Part shown: positions 25,851-34,294 of the stretch, piece by piece
How the letters are laid out: the number at the start of each line of letters is the position of its first letter
How positions within the stretch are numbered: position 1 is the first letter of the stretch
Assembly: GCA_030584005.1 (NCBI GenBank)
Contig: CP129486.1
Span: 186,001-250,000, forward strand
DNA length: 64,000 bases
Source: Bdellovibrionota bacterium
GTDB taxonomy: Bacteria; Bdellovibrionota_C; UBA2361; JAFLCA01
Direction: 5' to 3'
Notes under the pieces: generated by a model
Seen by the model: only the letters and a program-made list of their open reading frames with translations
The model's database searches: none
Told to the model about the DNA's origin: nothing
Position numbers and translations under genes: made by a program

Positions 25851-25984
25851 ATCACTCCCCTAAAATTCTCATTATCCGCGAGAAGCGCGAAGAGCGCTGC
25901 CGACTGCAGATTCGAGCAACCTCGCGCCGTTTAGCGCCAACGCCATCACCATCCAGCCGTGCCTTGGGCATGCGCCAATCTGAT

Positions 25985-26410
25985 TCAGCGTTTCACGCAA
26001 AGCTGGCCCGATGGGAGTCGCATATCCTTACAGCCGCGCTTTCGCTCCTCTGAAGAGCATTTGTGATCGCTAGGGCGCCATCCCGACTCGCAGCGTGGTT
26101 GCGGCGGAGGGGGTGGTGGGCGGCGGGCAGCTTCCCGCGCTCTCCTGCGCTCCTCCTCCAGTCGCTCCCTCTCCTCTTCGAGCCTCTCCCTTTCTCGTTC
26201 TAATTCTCTGCGCTCATCCCGAGTGCGCTCCTTCTCCCGGTAGTAGTAGTCGTCGTAGCGCGAACCACTATAGTAAGGGTCTTGATAGCCGCCATAGGAA
26301 CCCCCGCCGTATGTGCCGCCGGAGGAGTAGGGCGTGCCAAGTTCGGCACAACCGGCCATGGATAATAAGGTAACCAGAAAAAGCAGAATAATAGTTAAGA
26401 ATTGAGGCAT
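25985..26410 (-). CDS. Lipoprotein with Gly/Tyr-rich, coiled-coil and Cys-rich parts
   Basis: 141 residues. Signal peptide with lipobox LLSMAGC (Cys21). Then a Gly/Tyr/Ser-rich stretch (22-57), a highly charged coiled coil (about 58-96, Arg/Glu repeats), a PPPPPPQP linker and a Cys-containing tail with C104, C116, C125 and C136. This layout suggests a surface lipoprotein with an extended rod. No known family. Transcribed away from mscL. Confidence 0.7.
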   Translation of the reverse strand: MPQFLTIILLFLVTLLSMAGCAELGTPYSSGGTYGGGSYGGYQDPYYSGSRYDDYYYREKERTRDERRELERERERLEEERERLEEERRRAREAARRPPPPPPQPRCESGWRPSDHKCSSEERKRGCKDMRLPSGQLCVKR

Positions 26411-26573
26411 AGCCCCTTATCCATAACGCTCCTCTCCCCTGCCCACAAGCGATAAACAGGGCACTTTCAATCCAGCCCGTCAAAGGGTAAGAGCTAGCAG
26501 CTATAGTACACGAGGCCGCACCGATGGCCGCGGTGCGGTCTCTCGTAGCAGGAGCCTAAAGGAGGGAGCGTCT

Positions 26574-26975
26574 ATGCGGGGATTTTTAAACGAATTTAAA
26601 CAGTTCGCCATGCGGGGGAATGTCGTGGACCTTGCTGTCGGCATCATAATCGGCGGTGCATTCGGGAAGATCACCTCTTCCTTGGTCGCCGACGTACTCA
26701 TGCCGCCGATAGGTCTTATTATCGGGGGGGTAGACTTCTCGAGTCTTCGCATCACCCTCAAAGAGGCAGCTGACGGCGCCGCCGCGGTGACCCTTAACTA
26801 TGGGACATTCATCCAGCAAGTAGTCGACTTTGTGATTGTGGCCTTTGCTATGTTTATCGTGGTCAAAGCCATGAATGCCATTAAAAAGAAAGAAGAGGCG
26901 GCGCCACCCCCACCTCCCTCAGCGCAAGAGGTACTGCTCACGCAGATCCGCGATCTGCTGAAACAGCGCGCATAG
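26574..26975 (+). CDS. mscL: Large-conductance mechanosensitive channel
   Basis: 133 residues. Two transmembrane helices with the pore-forming TM1 [23 protein letters not shown] and [18 protein letters not shown], then TM2 at about 88-108, and the cytoplasmic helix [15 protein letters not shown] that makes the pentameric bundle. Opens at high membrane tension to release solutes on osmotic downshock. Start set by AAAGGAGG about eight bases upstream. [14 protein letters not shown] linker joins TM2 and the last helix. Confidence 0.96.
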   Translation: MRGFLNEFKQFAMRGNVVDLAVGIIIGGAFGKITSSLVADVLMPPIGLIIGGVDFSSLRITLKEAADGAAAVTLNYGTFIQQVVDFVIVAFAMFIVVKAMNAIKKKEEAAPPPPPSAQEVLLTQIRDLLKQRA

Positions 26976-26994
26976 ATCTCACCCGGCCGGTAGC

Positions 26995-27696
26995 TTAGCT
27001 CCGCGGGTGCTCAATGATGACTTCTACTCGGCGGTTGCGTTGACGCCCCTGTTCCGAGCTGTTGGAGGCGATAGGATCGGTTTCCCCCAGCCCCCGCACA
27101 TAGATGCGGTTACGCTGCACGCCATTTGACGTTAGCTCTCGCGCGACGGATGCAGCTCTATCCTCGGAGAGTCTTTGATTGAAGGAGATGGACCCGACAG
27201 AATCGGTGTGCCCTTCAACAAAAATTCTCCTCGCCGGATCTGTCTCGCGCACCACTTCGGCTATATCGCGCACATTTCCGAGCGCGGAAGAGGTCAGGCG
27301 TGCTTTGCCGAATTCAAATAGGATATCGGGGAGGTTGACCACGATTCCTCGATCGGTGCTTCGCACATCGGAGCCCCGGCGGCGGAGCTCTTCTATGAGG
27401 CGGCGATTCTCTTCGAGCGCCCGCTGCTGTTCGGCAATGCGCGCCTCCGCCGCTGCCACTTCTTCATTCCGATTGTCGATTTGACGGCCGATCAATCCAC
27501 CGGACAGAGCGCCCGCAGCGGCCCCAATTGCCACCCCTGCCCCAGGCTCCCCCGTCTTGTGGCCAACGATGGCGCCGAGACCGGCGCCAAGAGCTGCACC
27601 TCCAAGTGCACCCGCCTCGGTAGCCCCGATACTTTGATTCTCACAACCCATACAGGCTGCACAGACCACTCCTAAGAGGAAAATGCGAGCACACAT
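26995..27696 (-). CDS. OmpA-family lipoprotein with glycine zipper
   Basis: 233 residues. Signal peptide with a lipobox ending at Cys18 (AACMGC). Residues about 24-72 are glycine-zipper segments (GALGGAALGAGLGAIVGHKTGEPG..., then GAAAGALSGGLIG), then a short coiled coil (NEEVAAAEARIAEQQRALEENRRLIEELRRRG), then an OmpA C-terminal domain that binds peptidoglycan (IVVNLPDILFEFGKARL, FVEGHTDSVGS, NQRLSEDRAASVARELTSNGV, RRVEVIIE). Like Pal/YiaD outer-membrane lipoproteins. Third in a row with two other glycine-zipper lipoproteins on the same strand. Confidence 0.88.
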   Translation of the reverse strand: MCARIFLLGVVCAACMGCENQSIGATEAGALGGAALGAGLGAIVGHKTGEPGAGVAIGAAAGALSGGLIGRQIDNRNEEVAAAEARIAEQQRALEENRRLIEELRRRGSDVRSTDRGIVVNLPDILFEFGKARLTSSALGNVRDIAEVVRETDPARRIFVEGHTDSVGSISFNQRLSEDRAASVARELTSNGVQRNRIYVRGLGETDPIASNSSEQGRQRNRRVEVIIEHPRS

Positions 27697-27749
27697 AACT
27701 CTATCCTTATAATTTCATGCACCAAGAGTCCTTACTCATTATTGATGGG

Positions 27750-28808
27750 TTAGTATCTTTCGCTCTGCCCGGAAGCGCCACTGAGCGCATCCAGGTTCCT
27801 TTGTGCCGGCTCGAACGAAGGATCAACCTGCAGGGCCTCTCTAAACTCGAATTCAGCGTCCACCTGCCGATTGAGGCTTAAATACACCTCCCCGATTGCG
27901 TTGTGATAGGCGGGGTTTGTCGGACAGAGCCGCAACGCTCTCCGATAATGAAAAAGTTTATCAGGGGCATCATGAGCAGCATTGGCCTTCTTCACCTCGT
28001 TCTCGGCATCTCGGCACTCTGCCGTTGCTACCCTGGCCGTATTCGTGGGAGTCGTCCCAAGCGTTCCGGCCGCTTCAGAATCCAGCTCTAACGCATCGAG
28101 TCCTCCCGGCGCCGATTCCTCTGGCGCCGACTCCACAACCGCCGGTGCGTCCCTCATCAGATCGCGTTCCCCCAGGGCAGCCGTACTTCCCTCGCGCTGA
28201 GCGCTGTTCTTAGTGGTGCTCCAATCAAGGGTGCCACGCGACTCATCTGAACGTCCTGCAGCGTAGGTGCCCGTAGTGTTATTTGAAGCTGCCTGCGCAC
28301 GTGAAGCTGAAGAAGAGGTCGCGGAAGCCGTTGTGCGCGGGCTTGAAAAGGCCGGCTGCTGCTTGGGCGGCGGTTTGCTGAATGCCACGGGATTCTGCGT
28401 CGTTGATCGGAAAGAATGATTCGAGCGCCCCACCACATTGCCGCTTGGATAGCCACGGCTTGTCCCCGTATCGGAGCGTCCATCATTCATACGACGCAAT
28501 TCGTCAAGCTCCCGGCGCTGTGCAGCGATCGTGCGTTCCTGTCTTGTAATTGCCTCGTCCTGGGTTCGGATCTGCTGCTCCTGCCCTTCCAGCGCATTCC
28601 CCACCAGCGCCCCAGTACCCGCCCCGGCAGCGGCTCCAATCACGAGCCCCGCGCCGGCATCTCCAGTCTGGCTCCCGATGATGGCGCCCAGTCCCGCACC
28701 GATAGCCCCGCCCGTGGCAGTGCTAATAGCTGTGGTTTCCCCTGGTTCTGTACATGCGGATAAACCGCCGGCCAGCGCCACGCTGGCCGCAAGAAAAATT
28801 ACTCGCAT
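27750..28808 (-). CDS. Glycine-zipper lipoprotein with C-terminal TPR-like region
   Basis: 352 residues from ATG 28808; GAGGAG within the upstream gene's last codons lies ten bases before. An ATG six codons earlier (28826) would overlap that site. Lipobox GGLSAC at Cys19, glycine zipper (about 25-65, GGAIGAGLGAIIGSQTGDAG), short coiled coil, a long Ser/Thr/Ala-rich low-complexity middle, and a C-terminal tetratricopeptide-like pair (KLFHYRRALRLCPTNPAYHNAIGEVYLSLNRQVDAEFEFREALQVDPSFEPA). Outer-membrane or periplasmic scaffold is likely; function unknown. Middle member of a three-gene set. Confidence 0.8.
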   Translation of the reverse strand: MRVIFLAASVALAGGLSACTEPGETTAISTATGGAIGAGLGAIIGSQTGDAGAGLVIGAAAGAGTGALVGNALEGQEQQIRTQDEAITRQERTIAAQRRELDELRRMNDGRSDTGTSRGYPSGNVVGRSNHSFRSTTQNPVAFSKPPPKQQPAFSSPRTTASATSSSASRAQAASNNTTGTYAAGRSDESRGTLDWSTTKNSAQREGSTAALGERDLMRDAPAVVESAPEESAPGGLDALELDSEAAGTLGTTPTNTARVATAECRDAENEVKKANAAHDAPDKLFHYRRALRLCPTNPAYHNAIGEVYLSLNRQVDAEFEFREALQVDPSFEPAQRNLDALSGASGQSERY

Positions 28809-28815
28809 TTCGAAT

Positions 28816-29178
28816 CTACTCCTCATAATGACGCAGCCGTTCGTTATAGTATTCCTGTCGCTTGATATCGATATATTCCTGATCCTGGCGCTTCTTGATC
28901 GCTTCCTGACGCTTTAATATCTCCTCCTGCTCGGCGTAACGATCCTTGGACCCCTCCCCCTGTGAGACTATTCCCCCAACGAGCGCGCCGGTCCCGGCGC
29001 CCACTGCCGCGCCCGCTCCCATCTCGCCCACAGTGCTTCCAGCGACAGCACCGGCTCCGGCACCCACGGCTGCCCCCGCCAGCACACTCTTCTGTGTGTT
29101 GGTACTAGACGATGAAGACGACGAGCAAGCCGGAAGAATGAACAGGAGCGGCAAAATAACTGAAAGATAGCGATTCAT
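28816..29178 (-). CDS. Small glycine-zipper lipoprotein
   Basis: 120 residues. Lipobox LPAC with Cys18, a Ser/Thr stretch, then glycine-zipper repeats (GAAVGAGAGAVAGSTVGEMG..., GAAVGAGTGALVGGIVS) and a charged helical tail (YAEQEEILKRQEAIKKRQDQEYIDIKRQ). It is the first gene of the set with the two following glycine-zipper proteins; the shared N-terminal pattern (lipobox, zipper, coil) suggests they arose by duplication. Confidence 0.8.
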   Translation of the reverse strand: MNRYLSVILPLLFILPACSSSSSSSTNTQKSVLAGAAVGAGAGAVAGSTVGEMGAGAAVGAGTGALVGGIVSQGEGSKDRYAEQEEILKRQEAIKKRQDQEYIDIKRQEYYNERLRHYEE

Positions 29179-29436
29179 ATGGGTATAGTAGTCACCTGTA
29201 TGGGGAGAGACTCACACGGCGTAAGAGTGCAGCAATGCCCTCTTCTATACTCCGTGCCGAGTCCGAGTTTACACCAGGAGTCTGCCCCGTAGAAAGCCAT
29301 CCCGGGGTGCTTCGCCGCGATATTCCCAAAAACCGAACAGATGCCAGGAGAATTTATGGGGGAATGTTGGCACATCCTGGCTTGCGGCACGCTATCTTGT
29401 AGTGGTTACTCTATTAATAGGGAGGGGTCGCAGAAC

Positions 29437-29904
29437 ATGACGCGCCGTGCCCATGTGCGATGGCTTAGTTACAGGGCGCTGGCCCATATCGGCAGCATCA
29501 TTCTCGGTGCGATCGTTGCCGCCATACTGGGAGTGTTTGGCATTGCTCCGGCGTTATACATCGGTGGCGCAGTTGGCGCGGTAGCCCTGCTCATGTCTGT
29601 CTTGGATCTGTATGAAGACTATATTGCTATAAACCATCGCCGTATCAGCACCGGTGTTGTGAAATCTAAGGACTATTTTATCGGACAGATGTTTGGTCGT
29701 GGTTCAATTTTTGGAGTTTGGCTTTGGATAGAATTTGATACAGGTTCTGGCAGCGCCACATTGGTCTATGGCCCGATAAGTCCTTTCAGTAAGACCCGTC
29801 AGGGAGATCGTGTGACCCTACACCACACCCCAGGGTTAAGATTTGCGGCGGTCGCTGAAGAAGCCGCCTTTCAGGTGGTTGCAGGAGACAAAGGCTCCAA
29901 TTAG
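29437..29904 (+). CDS. Hypothetical membrane protein
   Basis: 155 residues from ATG 29437 with GGAGGGG about 11 bases upstream; a start at 29341 would add 32 residues without sense. Two hydrophobic helices (about 16-33 and 37-55, IGSIILGAIVAAILGVFGIAPALYIGGAVGAVALLM), then a beta-rich soluble domain (RISTGVVKSKDYFIGQMFG, VWLWIEFDTGSGSATLVYG). No family recognised. Repeat copy 4 follows 11 bases after the stop. Confidence 0.65.
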   Translation: MTRRAHVRWLSYRALAHIGSIILGAIVAAILGVFGIAPALYIGGAVGAVALLMSVLDLYEDYIAINHRRISTGVVKSKDYFIGQMFGRGSIFGVWLWIEFDTGSGSATLVYGPISPFSKTRQGDRVTLHHTPGLRFAAVAEEAAFQVVAGDKGSN

Positions 29905-29914
29905 AGGCGAAGCC

Positions 29915-29950
29915 TTAGGGATACACTGAATCAGCTCAACGCATCGCTAG
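29915..29950. repeat. Dispersed palindromic repeat, copy 4 (degenerate)
   Basis: Left arm TTAGGGATACACTGAA (29915-29930) pairs imperfectly with the stretch ending CGCATCGCTAG (about 29936-29950). The half-site is the same as in the other copies. It abuts the start of the duplicated segment at 29949. Confidence 0.6.
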
Positions 29951-30124
29951 GAAACCTATGCCCCGGATGAATAGCATGGTGAGGATGATACCGAAGGGAC
30001 TTGGTGGCTTTGGCATAATGCGGCATCCGGGCAAGCAACGGGGGTTCCTGAGGAAAGATGCCGTTGCAGGGTGCGTGGATTTAGATATTTACGATTCAAC
30101 AAAGAGGGAGACCCTATTCAGCTT
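29949..30124 (-). pseudogene. Truncated duplicate of the 5' end of the cysteine-rich gene
   Basis: This segment matches 32017-32194 over about 176 bases; the first about 120 bases differ at one position, the rest at roughly one in five or six. It carries the upstream region and the first codons of the cysteine-rich gene. Read on the minus strand it starts MPKPPSPFGIILTMLFI, then becomes RGIGFLAMR and stops inside repeat copy 4. So it is a 24-residue remnant cut at the repeat. The upstream half would hold any promoter (the TTGAA...GTAAATATCTAAATCC stretch is shared). Confidence 0.8.
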
Positions 30125-30287
30125 AAGGGGTTCACATCACTCAAGCTATCTGCCTGTTGTACATTTTGAAGCTTGGCATAGTCGGAATGAGATTCTTCGA
30201 GCATGATCCAGATGACCATTTGTCCGATCTACATTGGCTACATCTGCTGCCCGCTGCACCGCCACACTCTGCGACTATAGTCGTCGC

Positions 30288-30581
30288 CTATGGAGCGGAC
30301 GGCAATTGGCTAATGGCGCGATCGATCTCGGCACGCGAACGTCGGTCGGTTGGTGTCATTCCTCTGTGAACCGAGCCGTCAAGGTTAAAGATCGCCATAC
30401 CCGATCCCTCTACCGAGACTGTGTAGTAGTCTTGCGCTCTAGTATCCACCGTTACGGTGACATTGTCGTGCCTTCTAACCGCTATCCCAGCACCGTCAGG
30501 TGCAACTCCCTTCATGAAATCCGCAAGTGCCGCACCTCGCTCACTAGGCTGCATCTCAACCGCGAGTCCTACTCCGCACAT
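30288..30581 (-). CDS. Small hypothetical protein
   Basis: 97 residues starting MCGVGLAVEMQPSERG; the start at 30581 is chosen because TAGGAGG lies four bases before; a start at 30602 would place the Shine-Dalgarno inside the gene. The product has mixed beta and helical character (NVTVTVDTRAQDYYTVSVEGSGMAIFNLDGSV) and no signal peptide or known motif. It lies in the rearranged 29.9-32.2 kb area next to a broken receiver gene. Real but unassigned. Confidence 0.5.
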   Translation of the reverse strand: MCGVGLAVEMQPSERGAALADFMKGVAPDGAGIAVRRHDNVTVTVDTRAQDYYTVSVEGSGMAIFNLDGSVHRGMTPTDRRSRAEIDRAISQLPSAP

Positions 30582-30691
30582 ACATCCTCCTAAGACAGAC
30601 AATGAATAAGTTATGTGGCAATACCGCGTTAATGTGACTTCGCCGTATCGTTCGTCTGTCCGATCCAGGCTTCGACTCCATTAGGTGATAG

Positions 30692-31380
30692 CTATGGAAG
30701 ACCCCCGGACTTCTGGCTATCACTGTCTGCGTTGAGCCCTGCCCGAAGTGCCGGAGTAATTTCACTCATCGTTGTAACTATATCACGACATGCGCCGGCA
30801 TTCCCCGCCTGGGCCGCCCCCTCTAGCGCACTCCCTAGCCGAGCCAAAGACTCATATCCAAAGATGCCAGCACTTCCAACGAGCGCATGTCCCTCCTGGC
30901 TCATCAACACAAAATCCGATGAAACAGCAGCCTGCATGAGACGCTCTACCCTGTGAGAAAGTCCCTCAACAAACTTTCTGAGTAACGGCAACACCTCAGG
31001 TTCCCCATGCAATTTGCTGGTGATTACATGTACGGGATCATCCGGAGTATCTGTCGCTCGACCCTCACCAAGCTGTCTGCGCAGGCATTCAAAGAGTGAA
31101 GACTTTCGGAACGGCTTGGTGAGATGTGTTGTACAGCCCGCCTCCACACAGCGCAGGATGTCCTGCTTCATGACGTTTGCAGTGAATGCAACGATGGGCA
31201 CCGTTGTTCCTGCTTGCCGCATCTTTCGTGCCGCTTCATAACCATCCATAATCGGCATCTGCATATCTAAGAGAATCAGATCGCAGCAAGCTCTAGTTCT
31301 AATGCCGTATTCCGCAGGGTAAATTCGAGGAGGAGCCTATTGTCCTCTTGTTCATCTGTAATGAGAGTTACTCTGGAACT
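30692..31380 (-). pseudogene. Broken response-regulator receiver-Hpt gene
   Basis: Two frames together give a receiver domain that lacks its centre. 31276-31380 encodes VTLITDEQEDNRLLLEFTLRN (receiver strand 1 and helix 1), then the frame changes and 30692-31296 gives CDLILLDMQMPIMDGYEAA (phospho-acceptor Asp), VPIVAFTANVM (conserved T/A) and HLTKPF (conserved Lys), followed by a histidine phosphotransfer-like domain around GHALVGSAGIFGYESLARLGSALE. About 20 residues of the receiver are missing between TALELE and CDLILL, with a frame change. The intact second half starts with MQMPIMDG at 31264. It probably is the tail of a hybrid sensor kinase whose front is gone. Its beginning overlaps the stop of the cysteine-rich gene. 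Confidence 0.75.
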
Positions 31381-32084
31381 ACCACGGTCCCACAGGTAAG
31401 CAGGGCGTCCTCCTGCCGCACACACCGACCGTCGGGGCAATAGACGTACCCGCTTGGCATGCACTCTTCTGGGCCCATAATACTCGCGGGCACACAATCT
31501 TCAGTGCAGGGATTGCACTTAGTGCGGCACCTCTCAGGGCAGTAGCCCTTCGCCCTGCACACGCCATCACGACAAATCTCACTTGCATCGAACTTTGGAA
31601 GGCACTTCCCGAAGTCGCAGAATTCGCAGGGACCGCAGGGTGGATCGCATTCCCCGGGGCAGCTCTCTGGAATGTCACACGACTGCAGATCGGGACATAT
31701 CTCCAAGAAGGTGTCTTTACAGGAGGGCGGGAACTCAATTCGTCCGTTACGCGATTCTACTTGACATCGTTCAGTACATGGAGCGCAGGGAGGATCGCAT
31801 TCACACCCGTTCCCGGGTAAGCAATCTCCTGAGGAGCAGCGTGTGAAGCCACTCGGGAGGCATCTGCCCTCTATACATACCTGCTCACATTCAGCGCAGT
31901 CGGCATTGCTGCTGCAAGGAGATGATGGGGGATTCGGATTCGCTACCGTATCTAGCTCGGAACTCATAGGGTCAGTCTCTCCCCCGCTCGGTATGTCATA
32001 ACGAGGGAGTCCAACGAGGAAACCTATGCCCCCGATGAATAGCATGGTGAGGATGATACCGAAGGGACTTGGTGGCTTTGGCAT
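31368..32084 (-). CDS. Membrane-anchored cysteine-rich protein
   Basis: 238 residues from ATG 32084. One N-terminal transmembrane segment (about 8-26, FGIILTMLFIGGIGFLVGL), then a Pro/Ser linker and a domain with 32 cysteines in about 180 residues. Patterns recur: C-x-x-x-x-x-C-x-x-C-x-x-x-C-x-x-x-x-C, and ECDPPC-x-PC twice, similar to small disulfide-rich secreted modules. Type II topology with the Cys-rich part in the periplasm is likely. No family recognised. The 5' end and upstream region are duplicated at 29949-30124, and its 3' end merges with a broken receiver gene, so the neighbourhood has been rearranged. Confidence 0.7.
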   Translation of the reverse strand: MPKPPSPFGIILTMLFIGGIGFLVGLPRYDIPSGGETDPMSSELDTVANPNPPSSPCSSNADCAECEQVCIEGRCLPSGFTRCSSGDCLPGNGCECDPPCAPCTERCQVESRNGRIEFPPSCKDTFLEICPDLQSCDIPESCPGECDPPCGPCEFCDFGKCLPKFDASEICRDGVCRAKGYCPERCRTKCNPCTEDCVPASIMGPEECMPSGYVYCPDGRCVRQEDALLTCGTVVVPE

Positions 32085-32321
32085 AATGCGGCATCCGGGC
32101 AAGCAACGGGGGTTCCTGAGGAAAGATGCCGTTGCAGCCTGAATGGATTTAGATATTTACCGTTCAATGAAGAGGCAGATCCTGTTCCGCTTTAGAGCTC
32201 TCCCTCAGAGGGGCTGGTTCCCTATATGGTCAGTTTCCCGCTGTTTCATTCTATAGCTGCAGATTTTCTTAGAGCGCCTGGTTGCGTTACCCTGGGGGGT
32301 CTCATGCAATGAGCAGAACCA

Positions 32322-33149
32322 ATGCTGACCGTATCTCCTCCACGCGCACTATCACTACTCGGAACTCCCGGGTCATCCTACCCTTCTACGATCCCGCAGA
32401 CTGCGTTTGAGTCGCTCCCACGCAACTCACAGATTGCTCGGCTGGGCCAATGCGTCGTCAAGATTGTTTCTGAATGCAATGGACGTGTGCATTATGGGAG
32501 CGGCGTCGTAATCAACGACGCAGGGCATGTCATTACCGCGGCACACGTACTGCGCCCGCACATAGCAGGCCAATGGACCTCTCCGCACGCACTGCTCTCG
32601 ACAGATGCTGGTACGGAGAATCTCCCTCTGCGGCCCATTCGGATATCGGAGCCCGGTGATCTTGCTCTGGTTGCCCTTCCGACCGGACGACGTTATCGCG
32701 CTATTTCATTTGAAACGAGGGAGATTGAGAGCGGAGAGCCTGTGTTCTCGATCGGTTTCCCGAATGGAGAAAAGTGTCTTACGGTTGGACGCCTCATCCT
32801 GCCGTCACGAAATGCCCATATCGTCGATACCTTCACTGCGTTCAGGCGCCGCTCGGATCCGCTGAATTATCGTTCTTGCGTGGTGCGTGACGATATCATT
32901 GGAAGCGACGTTCAGAATGGCAACGTTGTGAGCACGAATGATTGCGGACATGGAAGCTCCGGTGGAGCCGTGCTGAGCAAGGACGGGAGGTTGATCGGCC
33001 TGGTGGTAGCGTTCAAGCCCAACGCGCAAGCGATTGCGTCAGATTTGCGCCATATAGCAGGAGTCGAGTTGCAAAACTTCAGCTTCCCAGAGCGTTTGAC
33101 CATCTCGCGGTCTAATCAACAGGTACGCACACATCTCGATCTCGATTAA
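32322..33149 (+). CDS. Trypsin-like (S1/HtrA-type) serine protease
   Basis: 275 residues. Triad: His75 in VITAAHVL, Asp113 in PGDLALVAL, Ser213 in CGHGSSGGAVLSKDGRLIGLV. Six Cys are present (C44, C52, C152, C186, C208 and so on). No clear signal peptide is seen at the chosen start, so either the true start is different or it is cytoplasmic; there is no good Shine-Dalgarno. No PDZ domain, so not a full DegP. It is divergent from the cysteine-rich gene. Confidence 0.8.
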   Translation: MLTVSPPRALSLLGTPGSSYPSTIPQTAFESLPRNSQIARLGQCVVKIVSECNGRVHYGSGVVINDAGHVITAAHVLRPHIAGQWTSPHALLSTDAGTENLPLRPIRISEPGDLALVALPTGRRYRAISFETREIESGEPVFSIGFPNGEKCLTVGRLILPSRNAHIVDTFTAFRRRSDPLNYRSCVVRDDIIGSDVQNGNVVSTNDCGHGSSGGAVLSKDGRLIGLVVAFKPNAQAIASDLRHIAGVELQNFSFPERLTISRSNQQVRTHLDLD

Positions 33150-33303
33150 GCGAGCCAATGCCGTGTACATCGAGCGGGCAGGGCCATCCTCCTTGTTCCT
33201 CCCTGCATAGGCTTCGTCGAGATCCTTCCCTGATCAGAAGCAATCAACGTGTCCGCATCAAGCCGTTGCAAGGTGTGGCCTGCAAGTGGCTCCGACTATC
33301 TCA

Positions 33304-34074
33304 CTAAAATGGATTCACGGTGATGGGAGAGGGTCCTTCAATCAGATGGGTATCAGGCGTGGTCCACGCCTCCAATAGATCTTCCGCCCAACGCCTCACA
33401 CTCCTTCGGGCATGAGCATAGGCAGCAAAATCTCGAAAACTAAATGGCGATGACTGATCGATTTCCCTATCCGCCCAGGTCAGTAAGAGTTCGTTATTTT
33501 TGCCGTCCCGTGCCGACACCTCCACAGCAATGCTCCCCTTCGCCGTAGACTTGACGATTCCCCCGCCTGGTACAAGTGCGCCAAGGGCCGTCCCGGCGGC
33601 GTTCACTATAACCTTTGTCGGGCGCAGCTCTACAATCGCAAACTCGTACACAACAGTGCTCTCATCCGGAAGTTCCGTAACAATGAATCTACTCGAAGGG
33701 TCGGAGCGAAAAACTTCTCTCAGAGTCTCATCGGTATACTTCGCCATGGCAATTACATCACCATCATACTCCTTCCGGCCCGCGGCGTTCAGCTCCTCCC
33801 ACCACCCAGCCTCTTGGAGAAAGTCCGTTCGGGTGGGGCGAAAGTGAATTTTCTTGAAGCGATCTCTAGTTGCGTATAGCTCCTTTTGATCTTTGAACCA
33901 TATGCGTTGCACAAATGCCGCCCGCTCTTCCCATGGAGCCATTCTGTTTGGATGCTCTATATACCCGGAATCGGGGGCGGGATCCGGCTTGAGCCAAGTG
34001 CAGCTCGCCAGCGCTAAGACACCATAGGCCAAGCAAGTGCACCTGAAGAGGTAGTTTCTAATCTCAAGTAACAT
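33304..34074 (-). CDS. DUF3313-like lipoprotein
   Basis: 256 residues. Signal peptide with lipobox LALASC (Cys25). The mature part has the traits I associate with DUF3313: a region FKKIHFRPTRTDFL, then VVYEFAIVELRPTKVIVNAAGTALGALVPGGGIV, then KGSIAVEVSARDGKNNELLLTWADRE, where a lipoprotein keeps a GG-rich hinge and a final AVE strand. Function unknown; envelope located. The assignment is from memory of the family pattern. Confidence 0.65.
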   Translation of the reverse strand: MLLEIRNYLFRCTCLAYGVLALASCTWLKPDPAPDSGYIEHPNRMAPWEERAAFVQRIWFKDQKELYATRDRFKKIHFRPTRTDFLQEAGWWEELNAAGRKEYDGDVIAMAKYTDETLREVFRSDPSSRFIVTELPDESTVVYEFAIVELRPTKVIVNAAGTALGALVPGGGIVKSTAKGSIAVEVSARDGKNNELLLTWADREIDQSSPFSFRDFAAYAHARRSVRRWAEDLLEAWTTPDTHLIEGPSPITVNPF

Positions 34075-34294
34075 GATTTTCCCTCTCGCTTTACTCGATT
34101 CTATCTACATCTTGAGTCCATTTGGTCCGAAGGTGTGTCTACATCTCCTTAGTTGCATCTCGAGATCGCTCGACCTGATTTCTGCTCTCGATAGCCCATG
34201 ATGAGAGATCCTCAGGAATCGGAATGAGTGCAGCGCAGTAACAGAGTACTGTCCCCGCGGCAAACGCCTCTAGCCCCGGCCGTGCAGCACGCCA

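Noticed and set aside
29958..30206. Plus-strand open frame over the duplicated fragment
   Set aside because: It is the antisense of the duplicate of the cysteine-rich gene's N-terminus; random extension.
31276..31497. Minus-strand ORF starting MCAREYYGPRR
   Set aside because: Only its last part is receiver-like; the front is another frame of the cysteine-rich gene. Treated as part of the broken receiver gene.
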